Shown here: in pieces, positions 21,401 to 30,349 of the stretch | Position numbering within the stretch: position 1 is the first letter of the stretch | Layout of the letters: every line of letters starts with the position of its first letter | From: Chromatiaceae bacterium | Lineage (GTDB): Bacteria > Pseudomonadota > Gammaproteobacteria > Chromatiales > Chromatiaceae | DNA: 64,000 bases | Reading direction: 5' to 3' | Assembly (NCBI GenBank): GCA_016714645.1 | Contig: JADKCI010000006.1 | Coordinates: 62,001-126,000 of the forward strand | Notes under the pieces: model-generated | Told to the model about the DNA's origin: nothing | Database searches by the model: none | What the model saw: only the letters and a program-made list of their open reading frames with translations | Translations under genes and position numbers: made by a program

Positions 21401-23066
21401 CTCGACGCCGGGGGTTGGCCTCATCTCGCCGCCGCCGCACCATGACATCTATTCCATAGAGGATCTGGCGCAGCTCATCCATGACCTCAAGAACGTCAAC
21501 CCCGGGGCCCGCATCTCGGTGAAGCTGGTCTCGGAGGTGGGCGTCGGCACGGTCGCGGCGGGTGTGGCCAAGGCCCACGCCGATCATGTCACCATCTCGG
21601 GCTACGAGGGCGGTACCGGGGCCTCGCCCCTGACCTCCATCAAGCATGCGGGTTCGCCATGGGAGATCGGCCTGGCCGAAACCCATCAGACCCTGGTGCT
21701 CAACCGCCTGCGCGGGCGCATCGCGGTGCAGGTCGATGGCGGCCTGCGTACCGGGCGCGACGTGGTGGTCGGGGCCCTGCTCGGGGCCGATGAGTTCGGC
21801 TTTGCGACCGCGCCCCTGGTGGTGTCGGGCTGCATCATGATGCGCAAGTGTCACCTCAATACCTGCCCGGTGGGAGTGGCGACCCAGGACCCGGAGTTGC
21901 GCAAGCGCTTCACGGGTAAGCCGGAACACGTCATCAATTATTTCTTCTTCGTGGCCGAGGAGGTGCGCCGTCTGATGGCGCGGCTGGGCTTCCGGCGCTT
22001 CGAGGACATGATCGGGCGCGCCGATCTTATCGATGTGCGCCGGGCCATCAGTCATTGGAAGGCCAAGGGCCTGGATTTCGCCCGCCTGCTGCACCTGCCG
22101 CCGGCTCGGGAGGGGGTCGCGACCCATCACTGCGAGCCCCAGGATCATGGCCTGGACAAGGCCCTGGATCACGAATTGATACGCCAGGCCGGGCCGGCCC
22201 TGGAGGGCGGCCAGCCGGTGCGGATCGAGATTCAGGTCCGTAACCACAACCGCACCTTTGGCGCCATGCTCTCGGGCCGGGTCGCGGCTCGCTACGGTCA
22301 CGCCGGTCTGCCGGAGGACTGCATCTCGATCCGGGCCCTGGGCACCGCGGGCCAGTCCTTCGGGGCCTGGCTGGCGCGTGGCATCACGGTCGCCCTGGAG
22401 GGCGTCGCCAATGACTATGTGGGCAAGGGGCTCTCGGGCGGGCGCATCATCGCCCAGCCCCCGGCCAATACAGGCCTGGCCCGCGCCGAGGACAACATCA
22501 TCGTCGGCAACACGGCCCTCTATGGCGCTATCTCCGGTGAGTGCTTCCTGCGCGGCGTCGCGGGCGAGCGCTTCGCGGTGCGTAACTCTGGGGCCACGGC
22601 GGTGGTCGAGGGGGTCGGTGATCATGGCTGCGAGTACATGACGGGTGGCGTGGTCGTCTGCCTGGGGCCCACGGGCCGCAACTTCGCGGCGGGCATGAGC
22701 GGCGGTATCGCCTATGTCCTCGACGAGGAGGGCCATTTCGCCAAGCGCTGCAACCAGACCATGGTCGAGCTCGAGCCTATCCCCCCCGAGGACGCCGCCC
22801 TGGAGGCCCTGTATCACCAGGGGGGTGACCTCGCGGCCCACGGCCGGGTCGATGTGAGTCACGACATGACGCGCTTCGATGCCGTCCGTCTGCGGCAACT
22901 GGTAGAGCGTCACCGCGACTACACCGGCAGCCCCGTCGCGCAACGGCTCCTCGACCATTGGGCCGAGAGCCTGCAGAAGTTCGTTAAGGTCATGCCGGTG
23001 GATTACCGGCGTGCGCTCACCCAGTTGCTCGCGGAACAACAGGCCGCGCTCGCCAAGGCCGCTTAG
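18438..23066 (+). CDS. gltB: Glutamate synthase (NADPH) large subunit GltB
   Basis: 1542 residues, close to the roughly 1490-1550 typical of bacterial GltB. It transfers the amide group of glutamine to 2-oxoglutarate, the second half of the GS-GOGAT ammonia-assimilation cycle. A 21-residue propeptide ends before Cys22 in [14 protein letters not shown], the class II amidotransferase nucleophile. The central domain, the FMN-binding synthase domain ([20 protein letters not shown], later [19 protein letters not shown]), the 3Fe-4S cysteines ([20 protein letters not shown]) and the C-terminal beta-helix ([20 protein letters not shown]) follow in order. GAGGTGAG lies just before the ATG. gltD follows after 14 nt. 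Confidence 0.97.
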   Translation: MSLNGLPQAQGLYDPAYEHDACGVGFVCNIKNVKSRRIVEQGLEILVRLTHRGAVGADPRAGDGAGILVQIPDAFLRAEVGFELPPVGSYAVGMIFLPRESGRHGEIQAVIERQIAEGGDRVLGWRAVPVDSSVLSASVLPTEPVVRQLFIARGERHLDQDAFERSLFVTRKRMDNAIRFAGLPQASFYVASLSTRTLVYKGMFLADQVGTYYRDLHHPLFESALALVHQRFSTNTFPTWNLAHPFRMIAHNGEINTLRGNLNWMAARRHNMTSEIIGPDLDKIWPLIPENQSDSACFDNALELLVVGGYSLAHAMMVLIPEAWAGNPLMDDRRRAFYEYHAALMEPWDGPAAVAFTDGRQIGATLDRNGLRPARYLITDDDLVVMASEMGVLDIPEERIVRKWRLQPGKMFLIDLEQGRIIDDAEVKASLAAAKPYQEWLDRTQIRLRELPPDIGPMAPGAQALLDRQQAFGYTQEDLKFLMTPMATTGEEAVGSMGADNPIAILSNKPKPLFNYFQQNFAQVTNPPIDPIREELVMSLVSLIGPRPNLLGIHDGGNHLRLEVDHPILTNTDLARIRHIEDHTAGAFRTQTISICYPVDQGSAGMKSAVALLCAAAERAVRDGHNILVLSDREVDADHIPIPAPLATAAVHHHLVRMGLRTESGLVVETGAAREIHHFAVLAGYGAEAINPYLAFDSLSALRPQLAEKISEAELHNRYMKSIKKGLLKVMSKMGISTYQSYCGAQIFDAVGLSSDFVETYFTGTATRIEGVGLREIAEEAVRWHADAFGANPIYENDLDVGGDYAFRIRGEAHAWTPDSIAQLQHATRANDWPTYEAFSRTINDQNERLLTLRGLFELALDRNPVPLDEVEPAAGIVKRFATGAMSFGSISQEAHTTLAIAMNQIGGKSNTGEGGEEPERFLPLADGSRNPQRSAIKQVASGRFGVTTEYLVNADDIQIKMAQGAKPGEGGQLPGHKVSKQIARVRHSTPGVGLISPPPHHDIYSIEDLAQLIHDLKNVNPGARISVKLVSEVGVGTVAAGVAKAHADHVTISGYEGGTGASPLTSIKHAGSPWEIGLAETHQTLVLNRLRGRIAVQVDGGLRTGRDVVVGALLGADEFGFATAPLVVSGCIMMRKCHLNTCPVGVATQDPELRKRFTGKPEHVINYFFFVAEEVRRLMARLGFRRFEDMIGRADLIDVRRAISHWKAKGLDFARLLHLPPAREGVATHHCEPQDHGLDKALDHELIRQAGPALEGGQPVRIEIQVRNHNRTFGAMLSGRVAARYGHAGLPEDCISIRALGTAGQSFGAWLARGITVALEGVANDYVGKGLSGGRIIAQPPANTGLARAEDNIIVGNTALYGAISGECFLRGVAGERFAVRNSGATAVVEGVGDHGCEYMTGGVVVCLGPTGRNFAAGMSGGIAYVLDEEGHFAKRCNQTMVELEPIPPEDAALEALYHQGGDLAAHGRVDVSHDMTRFDAVRLRQLVERHRDYTGSPVAQRLLDHWAESLQKFVKVMPVDYRRALTQLLAEQQAALAKAA

Positions 23067-23080
23067 GAGGATCGCCAATC

Positions 23081-24526
23081 ATGGGCAAGACAACCGGATT
23101 CATGGAATATCAGCGACAGGATCGGGCCTACGCCCCCGTCGCGGACCGTCTGCAAAATTACCAGGAGTTCGTCATTCCCCTGGGCGAGGAGGGGATGCGC
23201 CAGCAGGGGGCGCGCTGCATGGACTGCGGCATCCCCTTCTGTCATCAAGGCTGTCCGGTCAATAACCTGATTCCTGACTGGAACGACCTGGTATTTCGCG
23301 GCGATTGGCGACGGGCCATCGAGGTGCTGCACTCCACCAATAACTTTCCGGAGTTCACCGGTCGTATCTGTCCGGCCCCCTGCGAGGCCTCCTGCACCCT
23401 GAACATCGACGACACCCCGGTGGCCATCAAGGCCATCGAGTGTGCCATCGTCGATCGGGCCTGGGAGGAGGGCTGGATTCAGCCCAATATCCCGGAGCAC
23501 CGCACCGGGCGGCGCATCGCCGTGGTGGGGTCGGGCCCGGCGGGCCTGGCCTGTGCACAGCAACTGGCGCGGGTCGGCCACAAGGTGCATGTTTACGAGA
23601 AGGCCGATCGGATCGGGGGCCTGCTACGCTACGGTATCCCGGACTTCAAGATGGAGAAGTTCCTGATCGACCGTCGCATCGCCCAGATGCATGCCGAGGG
23701 GGTGGCCTTCCATACCCAGACCCACGTCGGGGTGGATATGCCGGTGAGTCGGCTGCTGGACGACTTCGATGCCCTGGTCCTGGCGGGCGGGTCCGAGTAT
23801 CCCCGTGATCTGCCCATCCCGGGCCGGGAACTGGAGGGGGTGCATTTCGCCCTGGATTTTCTGCAACCCCAGAATCACCGCGTCGCTGGCGATCGCATTA
23901 ACGGCTTCACCGCCGAGGCGCGACACGTGGTGGTGATTGGCGGGGGCGATACAGGTTCCGACTGCATCGGCACCTCGAATCGCCAGGGTGCCCAGTCGGT
24001 GACCCAGATCGAAATTCTGCCCAAGCCCCCGGAGCGGGAGAACAAGGCCCTGACCTGGCCGGAATGGCCTAATCGTCTGCGGACCTCCTCCTCCCACGAG
24101 GAGGGTTGCGAGCGGATGTGGTCCATCGCCACCAAGGCCTTCCTCGACGATGGCCAGGGTCGGGTGCGGGCCGTGGCCTGCGTGCGGGTCGAATGGGCGC
24201 GGGATGAGGCGGGGGGCTGGCGCATGACCGAGGTCCCCGGCTCGGCGTTTGAGTTGCAGGCGGATCTGGTCTTGCTGGCCATGGGTTTCGTGCATCCCGT
24301 GCGCGAGGGCCTGCTGGCGGGCCTGCGGGTGGAACTGGACAGCCGGGGCAACGTCAAGAGCGGGACCGAGGGCCCCGAGGCCTACCATACCTCGGCGCCG
24401 CGGGTCTTCACCGCCGGCGATATGCGCCGGGGCCAATCCCTGGTGGTCTGGGCGATTCGCGAGGGGCGCCAATGCGCGCGGTCGGTGGATGAGTATCTGA
24501 TGGGCAAGTCCGAGCTGCCCCGCTAG
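23081..24526 (+). CDS. gltD: Glutamate synthase small subunit GltD
   Basis: 481 residues, the normal length. GltD takes electrons from NADPH through FAD and 4Fe-4S centres to GltB. The N-terminal cysteine cluster [14 protein letters not shown] with CPAPCEASC supplies the Fe-S ligands. The FAD site is [20 protein letters not shown] near residue 150, and the NADPH site is [14 protein letters not shown] near residue 285. The C-terminal [20 protein letters not shown] is the second FAD contact. Preceded by AGGAGG (about 23066-23071) and translated with gltB. Ends before a bidirectional terminator shared with gdhA. Confidence 0.97.
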   Translation: MGKTTGFMEYQRQDRAYAPVADRLQNYQEFVIPLGEEGMRQQGARCMDCGIPFCHQGCPVNNLIPDWNDLVFRGDWRRAIEVLHSTNNFPEFTGRICPAPCEASCTLNIDDTPVAIKAIECAIVDRAWEEGWIQPNIPEHRTGRRIAVVGSGPAGLACAQQLARVGHKVHVYEKADRIGGLLRYGIPDFKMEKFLIDRRIAQMHAEGVAFHTQTHVGVDMPVSRLLDDFDALVLAGGSEYPRDLPIPGRELEGVHFALDFLQPQNHRVAGDRINGFTAEARHVVVIGGGDTGSDCIGTSNRQGAQSVTQIEILPKPPERENKALTWPEWPNRLRTSSSHEEGCERMWSIATKAFLDDGQGRVRAVACVRVEWARDEAGGWRMTEVPGSAFELQADLVLLAMGFVHPVREGLLAGLRVELDSRGNVKSGTEGPEAYHTSAPRVFTAGDMRRGQSLVVWAIREGRQCARSVDEYLMGKSELPR

Positions 24527-24547
24527 CAGCGGCGGGCCTGGAGGCAA

Positions 24548-24581
24548 AAAAAGGGGCGATCCTGGCGGACCGCCCCTTTTT
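24548..24581. terminator. Bidirectional rho-independent terminator between gltD and gdhA
   Basis: An 11-bp perfect stem AAAAAGGGGCG/CGCCCCTTTTT with a 12-nt loop, with an A-run on the left and a T-run on the right. It serves both convergent genes (gltD stop at 24526, gdhA stop at 24601). Confidence 0.9.
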
Positions 24582-24600
24582 CGTGGGTCAGCCTAGCGCG

Positions 24601-25950
24601 TTACACGCAACCCTGGGCCAGCATGGCGTCGGCCACCTTGACGAAGCCGGCGACGTTGGCGCCGCGGACATAATTCACGAAGCCATCCTGCTCGCCATAC
24701 TGGACGCAGTTGGCGTGGATCGACTTCATGATCTGCTGGAGGCGCATATCCACCTCCGCGCGCGGCCAGCCGACGACGCCTGCGTTCTGGGTCATCTCCA
24801 GGCCAGAAACCGAGACGCCACCAGCGTTGGCGGCCTTGCCGGGTCCGTACAGGATGCGGGCCGCCAGGAAGACCTCGACACCCTCCGGGGTGGTGGGCAT
24901 GTTGGCCCCCTCGGAGACGCAGAGGCAGCCGTTGGCCACCAGGGTCCGGGCATCGCTCTCGTCTACCTCGTTCTGGGTGGCGCTGGGGAAGGCCAGGTCG
25001 CACTTGACGCCCCAGGGCCTTTGACCGGCCAGGAAGCGGGCATTGGGGAAGCGGTTGGCGTATTCGCTGATCCGGCCCCGGCGCACGTTCTTGAGATCCA
25101 TGACCCAGGCAAGCTTCTCGGCGTCGATGCCATCCTCGTCCACGATGGTGCCACCGGAATCGGAGAGGGTGACGGGCTTGGCGCCGCAGTCAATCAATTT
25201 TTCCACCGTGTACTGGGCGACATTGCCGGAGCCGGAGACGGTCGCGACCCTGCCTCTGACGTCCTGGCCACGGGTCGCCAACATCTCCTGGGCGAAATAG
25301 ACGGCGCCGTAGCCCGTCGCCTCGGGACGTAGCAGTGAGCCACCAAAGGAGAGGCCTTTGCCGGTCAGGACGCCGTTAAAGCGGTTGGCGATACGCTTGT
25401 ATTGCCCAAAGAGATAGCCAATCTCGCGACCACCCACGCCGATATCACCGGCGGGTACGTCGGTATCGGGGCCGATGTGGCGATAGAGTTCGGTCATGAA
25501 GGACTGGCAAAAGCGCATGACCTCATTGTTGCTCTTGCCCTTGGGATCGAAGTCCGAACCGCCCTTGCCGCCGCCCATGGAGAGGGTGGTGAGGCTGTTC
25601 TTGAGGACCTGTTCAAAGGCGAGGAATTTGAGGACGCCGAGGGTGACGGTGGGATGAAAGCGCAGGCCGCCTTTATAGGGGCCAATGGCGCTATTCATCT
25701 CGATGCGGTAGCCGCGATTGATCTGCATCTGGCCCTGATCATCGATCCAGGGCACCCGGAACATAACCACCCGTTCGGGTTCCACCAGTCGATCCAGGAT
25801 GCGCGCCTCGCGATAGGCCGGGGTCGCCTCGACCACCGGATAGACGGAGTGAATGACCTCATGCACGGCTTGATGGAATTCAGGCTCATTCGGGTTCTTG
25901 GCTACGACCTCGGCCACGAATGCGGCGATTGCCTTTGTATTGGATGACAT
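24601..25950 (-). CDS. gdhA: NADP-specific glutamate dehydrogenase GdhA
   Basis: 449 residues, matching the 447-450 residues of hexameric GdhA. It reductively aminates 2-oxoglutarate with ammonium and NADPH. The glutamate-binding motif LSMGGGKGGSDFDPKGKSNN holds the catalytic lysine, and PAGDIGVGGREIGYLFGQYK follows; the dinucleotide fold is ATVSGSGNVAQYTVEKLIDC. It converges on gltBD, so both routes of ammonia assimilation are side by side: the low-affinity dehydrogenase and the high-affinity GOGAT. No strong ribosome binding site is visible (AAGAAAAATCCT before the ATG). Confidence 0.97.
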   Translation of the reverse strand: MSSNTKAIAAFVAEVVAKNPNEPEFHQAVHEVIHSVYPVVEATPAYREARILDRLVEPERVVMFRVPWIDDQGQMQINRGYRIEMNSAIGPYKGGLRFHPTVTLGVLKFLAFEQVLKNSLTTLSMGGGKGGSDFDPKGKSNNEVMRFCQSFMTELYRHIGPDTDVPAGDIGVGGREIGYLFGQYKRIANRFNGVLTGKGLSFGGSLLRPEATGYGAVYFAQEMLATRGQDVRGRVATVSGSGNVAQYTVEKLIDCGAKPVTLSDSGGTIVDEDGIDAEKLAWVMDLKNVRRGRISEYANRFPNARFLAGQRPWGVKCDLAFPSATQNEVDESDARTLVANGCLCVSEGANMPTTPEGVEVFLAARILYGPGKAANAGGVSVSGLEMTQNAGVVGWPRAEVDMRLQQIMKSIHANCVQYGEQDGFVNYVRGANVAGFVKVADAMLAQGCV

Positions 25951-26173
25951 AGGATTTTTCTTCGGGCGGCGCCCGTCTCAGTGGGTAAATGAGAAGCTTG
26001 CGCGGATACTTTGCCCACGCAGTTTATCCAGGATCGGCTGGGGCAATGGTGATGAACCACCCAAGCCTTTCAAGGGGCGGGAAATAGTAGGCCTATCGGT
26101 GTCTTCACGCAACTTGCCAGAATCAGGAATACTTATTCGCGGACAAGCCTTTTCGGGGTAGGCGGCTAAGGGT

Positions 26174-26857
26174 TTATTGCAGATGACGCGCCAGCATAAA
26201 GGCCTCGGCGGCGTCGCATCCGACACTGGCGCCCCGCCAGCGGGCCAGGTGCTCGATGCCTTGGCGGGAACGGGGGTGGGGCCAGTCACGCAACTCGTCG
26301 GCATAGGCATCCAGGGCCGCGAGTTTGCCATCCAGCGTGGTGCTGATGTCCACGAACCAATGGGGGGTGAAGGCCAGGCCGGAGCCGGGGGGCTGCCACT
26401 CGGTGCTGGAGGGCAACTCAAAACAGAGGAGGGTGCGGACGGGGTGCCCCCGCTGGGGCCGGCAGGCAGTGATGACGGCCTGATGGGTGCGGCGGTGGTC
26501 GCTGTTGAGATCACCGGCATGGTGGGTGAAGAGGGTGGTGGGGCGATACAGGTCGATCAGGGCCTCCACCTTCTGGGTGATGTCCAGCAGGGGGATGCTG
26601 TCCAGCCGGTTGTCGGGCAGGTCGTCAAAGCTCAGGGAGGCGGCGCCCAGGATTTGGGCGGCGGACTCGGCGGCGGCGCGCCTATGTGCCAGTTCCGCCT
26701 GTCGCCGGGCGGGGTCCGGGTTGCGCGCTCCGATGCCGTCGGCCAGGAAGGCAATATGCACCTCGGCGCCCGCCGCCGTGAGCTTGAGGATGGCGCCGCC
26801 ACAACCGAGGACTTCGTCATCGGGGTGGGCGGCGATGATGAGGGTGCGGTTCGCCAT
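26174..26857 (-). CDS. PIG-L/LmbE family deacetylase
   Basis: 227 residues from the ATG at 26857 (MANRTLIIAAHPDDEVLGCG); an upstream ATG at 26875 is in frame but adds a leader without homology. AHPDDE is the zinc/catalytic motif, and FTHHAGDLNSDHRRTHQAV gives the further His ligands (HxxDxNxDH). The family removes N-acetyl groups from sugars such as GlcNAc derivatives. It is last in an operon with pseC, pseB and a glycosyltransferase, so the substrate is probably an N-acetylated surface sugar or its nucleotide-linked precursor. Confidence 0.88.
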   Translation of the reverse strand: MANRTLIIAAHPDDEVLGCGGAILKLTAAGAEVHIAFLADGIGARNPDPARRQAELAHRRAAAESAAQILGAASLSFDDLPDNRLDSIPLLDITQKVEALIDLYRPTTLFTHHAGDLNSDHRRTHQAVITACRPQRGHPVRTLLCFELPSSTEWQPPGSGLAFTPHWFVDISTTLDGKLAALDAYADELRDWPHPRSRQGIEHLARWRGASVGCDAAEAFMLARHLQ

Positions 26858-26916
26858 GCGGTCAGGACCTGTCAAGGGGATGGGTTGGCGTCGGATTGCT
26901 TGCGGCCCGGGCTCAT

Positions 26917-28059
26917 TCAGGCCAGGGCGGCGGTCAACACCGCCATAACCCGGTCCTGCTCGGCCTCGGTCATGGTGGGGAAGAGCGGCAGGCTGATAGC
27001 GTGGTCATAGTAGGCCTCGGCCTGGGGAAAGTCGCCGCGCCGGAACCCGAATCGAGCGAAATCCGGCTGGGTATGGACCGGGATGTAGTGGACATTGACC
27101 CCAATGTCGGCCAGGCGCAGGGCCTCGAAAATCCGGCGTCTTTCCCTTAGGACCTGGATGGGGTAGAGATGAAGCGCCGATTGATGTCCCGGATCGCGAT
27201 AGGGCAGGCGCAGGGGCAGATCCGCGAGGCCCCGGTCATAGCGCGCGGCCAGGCGCTGGCGGCAGGTGACATAGTCGTCGAGGCGTTGCAGTTGGCTGTG
27301 ACCCAGGGCGGCCTGGATATCGGTGAGGCGATAGTTGAAACCCAACTCCATCTGCTGGTAATACCAGGGGCCCTCGGGTTCCCCCCGCATGCCGGCCGGG
27401 TCGCGGCTGATGCCGTGGCTGCGCAACCGGGCCATGCGCTCCGCCAGGGCGGGGTCGTTGGTGGTGGCCAGCCCGCCTTCGCCGGTGGTGATGATCTTGA
27501 CCGGGTGGAAGCTGAAGACGGTGATGTCGCTGTAGCGACAGTTGCCGATGGCTTCCCCCCGATAGCGTCCGCCGATGGCGTGGGAGGCATCCTCGATGAT
27601 GCGAAATCCGTAGCGCTGGCCCAGTTCGGCGATGGGCCGCATAGCGCAGGGCTGGCCAGCGAAGTGGACCGGGATGACCACCTTGGGCAGCCGGCCGCTG
27701 GCCGCGGCCTGTTCCAGCTTGGCGGCCAGGGCCGCGGGGCTCAGGTTGTAGCTGTCCGGGTCGATATCGACGAAATCCACCGCGGCACCGCAATAGCGCC
27801 CGCAATTGGCGGAGGCGACGAAGGTGTTGGGGGAGGTCCAGAGCCAGTCGCCAGGGCCGAGGTCGAGGGCCAGACAGGCGATATGCAGGGCGCTGGTGGC
27901 GGAATTGACCGCCACGCCGTGGGCGGCACCGCAATAGTCGGCGATGGCCCGCTCGAAGCGCGGCACCGCCGGGCCCTGGGTGAGGAAGTCGGAACCCAGC
28001 ACCGCCGAAACGGCGGCGATGTCGGCGGCGGTGATCTCCTGGCGGCCATAGGGGATCAT
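26917..28059 (-). CDS. pseC: UDP-4-amino-4,6-dideoxy-sugar transaminase PseC
   Basis: 380 residues, the size of DegT/DnrJ/EryC1/StrS aminotransferases. The opening IPYGRQEITAADIAAVSAVL and FLTQGPAVPRFERAIADYCG are typical of PseC. The PLP lysine lies in ITVFSFHPVKIITTGEGGLA. It would add an amino group from glutamate at C4 of the 4-keto sugar made by PseB. It starts 16 nt after pseB. No pseH, pseG or pseI is present in the window, so complete pseudaminic acid synthesis cannot be claimed from here. Confidence 0.9.
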   Translation of the reverse strand: MIPYGRQEITAADIAAVSAVLGSDFLTQGPAVPRFERAIADYCGAAHGVAVNSATSALHIACLALDLGPGDWLWTSPNTFVASANCGRYCGAAVDFVDIDPDSYNLSPAALAAKLEQAAASGRLPKVVIPVHFAGQPCAMRPIAELGQRYGFRIIEDASHAIGGRYRGEAIGNCRYSDITVFSFHPVKIITTGEGGLATTNDPALAERMARLRSHGISRDPAGMRGEPEGPWYYQQMELGFNYRLTDIQAALGHSQLQRLDDYVTCRQRLAARYDRGLADLPLRLPYRDPGHQSALHLYPIQVLRERRRIFEALRLADIGVNVHYIPVHTQPDFARFGFRRGDFPQAEAYYDHAISLPLFPTMTEAEQDRVMAVLTAALA

Positions 28060-28075
28060 GTTGGTGGCCCCTGCC

Positions 28076-29080
28076 TCACAACTCCACGTTCATTTCATGC
28101 TGAATCATGGCGCGCAAGTCCTCGACGGTGAGAAAGTGCGGATTGGTGCCGCTGTTATAGGCATAGCCGGGTTCGACCGCCGGGCAGCCCAGACGCTCGC
28201 AATACTGGTCAACGCTGTACTTGGCGGCCATGGGCAGAATGGCGAAGTAGCGGCCGAGATCGACGGTATTGAAGCTGTCACTGGCGGTGATCATTTCCTC
28301 GTGGAGTTTCTCGCCGGGACGGATACCGATGACGGTGTGCTCGCAGTCGGGGCCAATGGCCTGGGCCAGGTCCGTGATGCGATAGCTGGGGATCTTGGGG
28401 ACCAGGATCTCGCCGCCATGGGCGTTTTCCAGGGCCCAGAGGACCATGTCCACCCCCTCCTGCAGGCAAATGTTGAACCGGGTCATCTCGGGGTCGGTGA
28501 TGGGCAGAATGCCGGTCTTGCGGCGAGCGAGAAAGAAGGGGACGACGGAGCCCCGGCTGCCCAGGACGTTGCCGTAACGCACCACGGCAAAACGGATGTC
28601 GCGCTGGCCGCGGATATTGTTGGCGGCGGTGAAGAGTTTGTCGGAACAGAGTTTGGTGGCGCCGTAAAGATTGATGGGGGCGGCTGCCTTGTCGGTGGAG
28701 AGGGAGATGACCCGCTTGACGTTGCATTCCAGGCAGGCATCCACCAGATTCTGGGCTCCCAGAATGTTGGTCTTGATGAACTCCGAGGGATTGAACTCGG
28801 CGGCCGGTACCTGTTTCAGGGCGGCGGCATGGATGACGGTATCGATACCTTCGAGGGCGCGCTTGAGGCGGTTGTAATCGCGTACGTCCCCGATGAAATA
28901 GCGCAGGTTGGGATAGATGGCCGGGTCGAAGACCTGCGACATTTCATACTGTTTGAGCTCGTCGCGACTAAAGATGACCAATCGCCGGGTTTTGGGATGA
29001 GCATCCAGTACCGTCTTGACGAAGGCCTTGCCGAAGGAGCCGGTGCCGCCCGTGATGAGTATGGAACTGTCGGTGAACAT
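28076..29080 (-). CDS. pseB: UDP-N-acetylglucosamine 4,6-dehydratase (inverting) PseB
   Basis: 334 residues, standard for PseB/FlaA1. The Rossmann motif ILITGGTGSFGKAFVKTVLD sits at the N terminus, followed by DYNRLKRALEGIDTVIHAAA and the modified catalytic triad region (STDKAAAPINLYGATKLCSD, with the Lys and Tyr). It converts UDP-GlcNAc to the 4-keto-6-deoxy-L-altrose derivative, the first step to pseudaminic acid-type sugars. Translated before pseC with a 16-nt gap; a glycosyltransferase-like gene lies 57 nt upstream. Confidence 0.93.
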   Translation of the reverse strand: MFTDSSILITGGTGSFGKAFVKTVLDAHPKTRRLVIFSRDELKQYEMSQVFDPAIYPNLRYFIGDVRDYNRLKRALEGIDTVIHAAALKQVPAAEFNPSEFIKTNILGAQNLVDACLECNVKRVISLSTDKAAAPINLYGATKLCSDKLFTAANNIRGQRDIRFAVVRYGNVLGSRGSVVPFFLARRKTGILPITDPEMTRFNICLQEGVDMVLWALENAHGGEILVPKIPSYRITDLAQAIGPDCEHTVIGIRPGEKLHEEMITASDSFNTVDLGRYFAILPMAAKYSVDQYCERLGCPAVEPGYAYNSGTNPHFLTVEDLRAMIQHEMNVEL

Positions 29081-29137
29081 GGAATTCAGGTCTGATATGC
29101 GCCCGGAGGATTCCCGTGGGCGAGTGATAGCGAGCCG

Positions 29138-30007
29138 TCAGCGTACCGGCTGAACCCCGAGGAAACGATGCCATTTACGGGTTCTGTTGACCTTGGCCGG
29201 GCGGGCGATGGGATTTTCGAGAAAGAATTGCACGGCCTGGGCTACGGACAGGCCCCGGTGATGAATCGTCGCCAGGTGCCCGGTGATCGCCTCCCGCCAG
29301 CCGCGCTTGTTGGCCCAGTAGTGGGTGAAGTAAGGCTCCTGCCCGTCCGGATTGACTTCACGGATTTCCTGGTTATTGGCCGTCATGGCCGCGCTCATGG
29401 CGATCTGTTCGGTCAGCCGGTGCAGGACGTCCGTTGCCAGGATGGCGTCACAGACCGCCAGGGATTTTTTGACCAAGGGGAGATTGGCGCCGGAGAGTCC
29501 GGTAATGCCGGTATTCCACATGGGGGTCTTGCGGTCTATGGTGATCCCCGACCATTCCCGGTTGCCGACCTGTGCCCACAACTTTTTGGCGCCCTTATTG
29601 CCTTTGCGACCGCTGTCGTAGAGATTGTATTCAAAGCGATCCATATAGATGGCGCCCGCCTTTATCCCGGCGATCACGGGGGCGAGACTGCGATTGAGTA
29701 CCATGTCGGAATCGAGGTAGAAGACCGCATCCGCGGCGGGTTGCAGCTCCAATCCGAATTCCACGGTCTTGATGAGGGCGCGAAAAAAGTGCCCCTCCGG
29801 CCCTATCCACTGGTTAACGTCCTGTTCGGACATGCCATGCACCCTGACGGCATCGCCAAACCAATTAAAGTGGTCCGGGTGATCCGTGGCGATGGCAATA
29901 TCGTAGGGCGGTTCGGCATGAGCGATCAGGCTCAGAATTAACCAGTGCGCTTGCCAATAGAGGGCATCATCCTTGCCGAATACCATGATGGTGTAACGCG
30001 TGAGCAT
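29138..30007 (-). CDS. Glycosyltransferase-like protein (GT-A fold)
   Basis: 289 residues. YTIMVFGKDDALYWQAHWLI at the start and the DxD-type motif AVFYLDSDMVLNRSLAPVIA at about residue 95 suggest a GT8-like, nucleotide-sugar-dependent transferase. MWNTGITGL and TEQIAMS further on resemble the acceptor/second-metal region. First gene of the pse operon; it may transfer the modified sugar or act on a related glycan. The exact family is unsure. An internal Met at residue 8 is an alternative start. Confidence 0.7.
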   Translation of the reverse strand: MLTRYTIMVFGKDDALYWQAHWLILSLIAHAEPPYDIAIATDHPDHFNWFGDAVRVHGMSEQDVNQWIGPEGHFFRALIKTVEFGLELQPAADAVFYLDSDMVLNRSLAPVIAGIKAGAIYMDRFEYNLYDSGRKGNKGAKKLWAQVGNREWSGITIDRKTPMWNTGITGLSGANLPLVKKSLAVCDAILATDVLHRLTEQIAMSAAMTANNQEIREVNPDGQEPYFTHYWANKRGWREAITGHLATIHHRGLSVAQAVQFFLENPIARPAKVNRTRKWHRFLGVQPVR

Positions 30008-30349
30008 GATTCATTCCGCTCATGCAGACTGAAGGTTGAAGGGTTATTCGGAAGACAATCGCTATCTTGGCTCTTGATTCTGAATGACGCCCGAAAATAT
30101 TTACAAGATTTTTCAATATTGTAGTCCCGTCATCTGGGCCGCGCAATATTAGGGTAACGCCAGGCCCCGGATTACCCTGGGGTTCAGTCCCAAGCGAACA
30201 ACCGGCCTCGCGGACCCCTGCTGGCTAACCTAGGCCCACCGGTTGGCAAGGTCGTATAATCCCGATTCGCGCCACTTCCTCTGGTCGGAGCCCCGCGGCA
30301 GGCGGGGTGGGTTGGGGCCGGCCAGCTTGCCACAGACCCAGGTATCCGC
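30008..30349. other. Intergenic region between divergent operons
   Basis: 342 bp with no gene. An AT-rich part (about 30085-30130) is the likely promoter zone for the pse operon. A TATAAT box lies at 30255-30260, about 90 nt before the plus-strand gene, but has no convincing -35 element. No other structure was recognised. Confidence 0.35.

Noticed and set aside
21357..23078. 573-codon minus-strand frame opposite gltB
   Set aside because: Same kind of antisense shadow; gltB is unmistakable on the plus strand.
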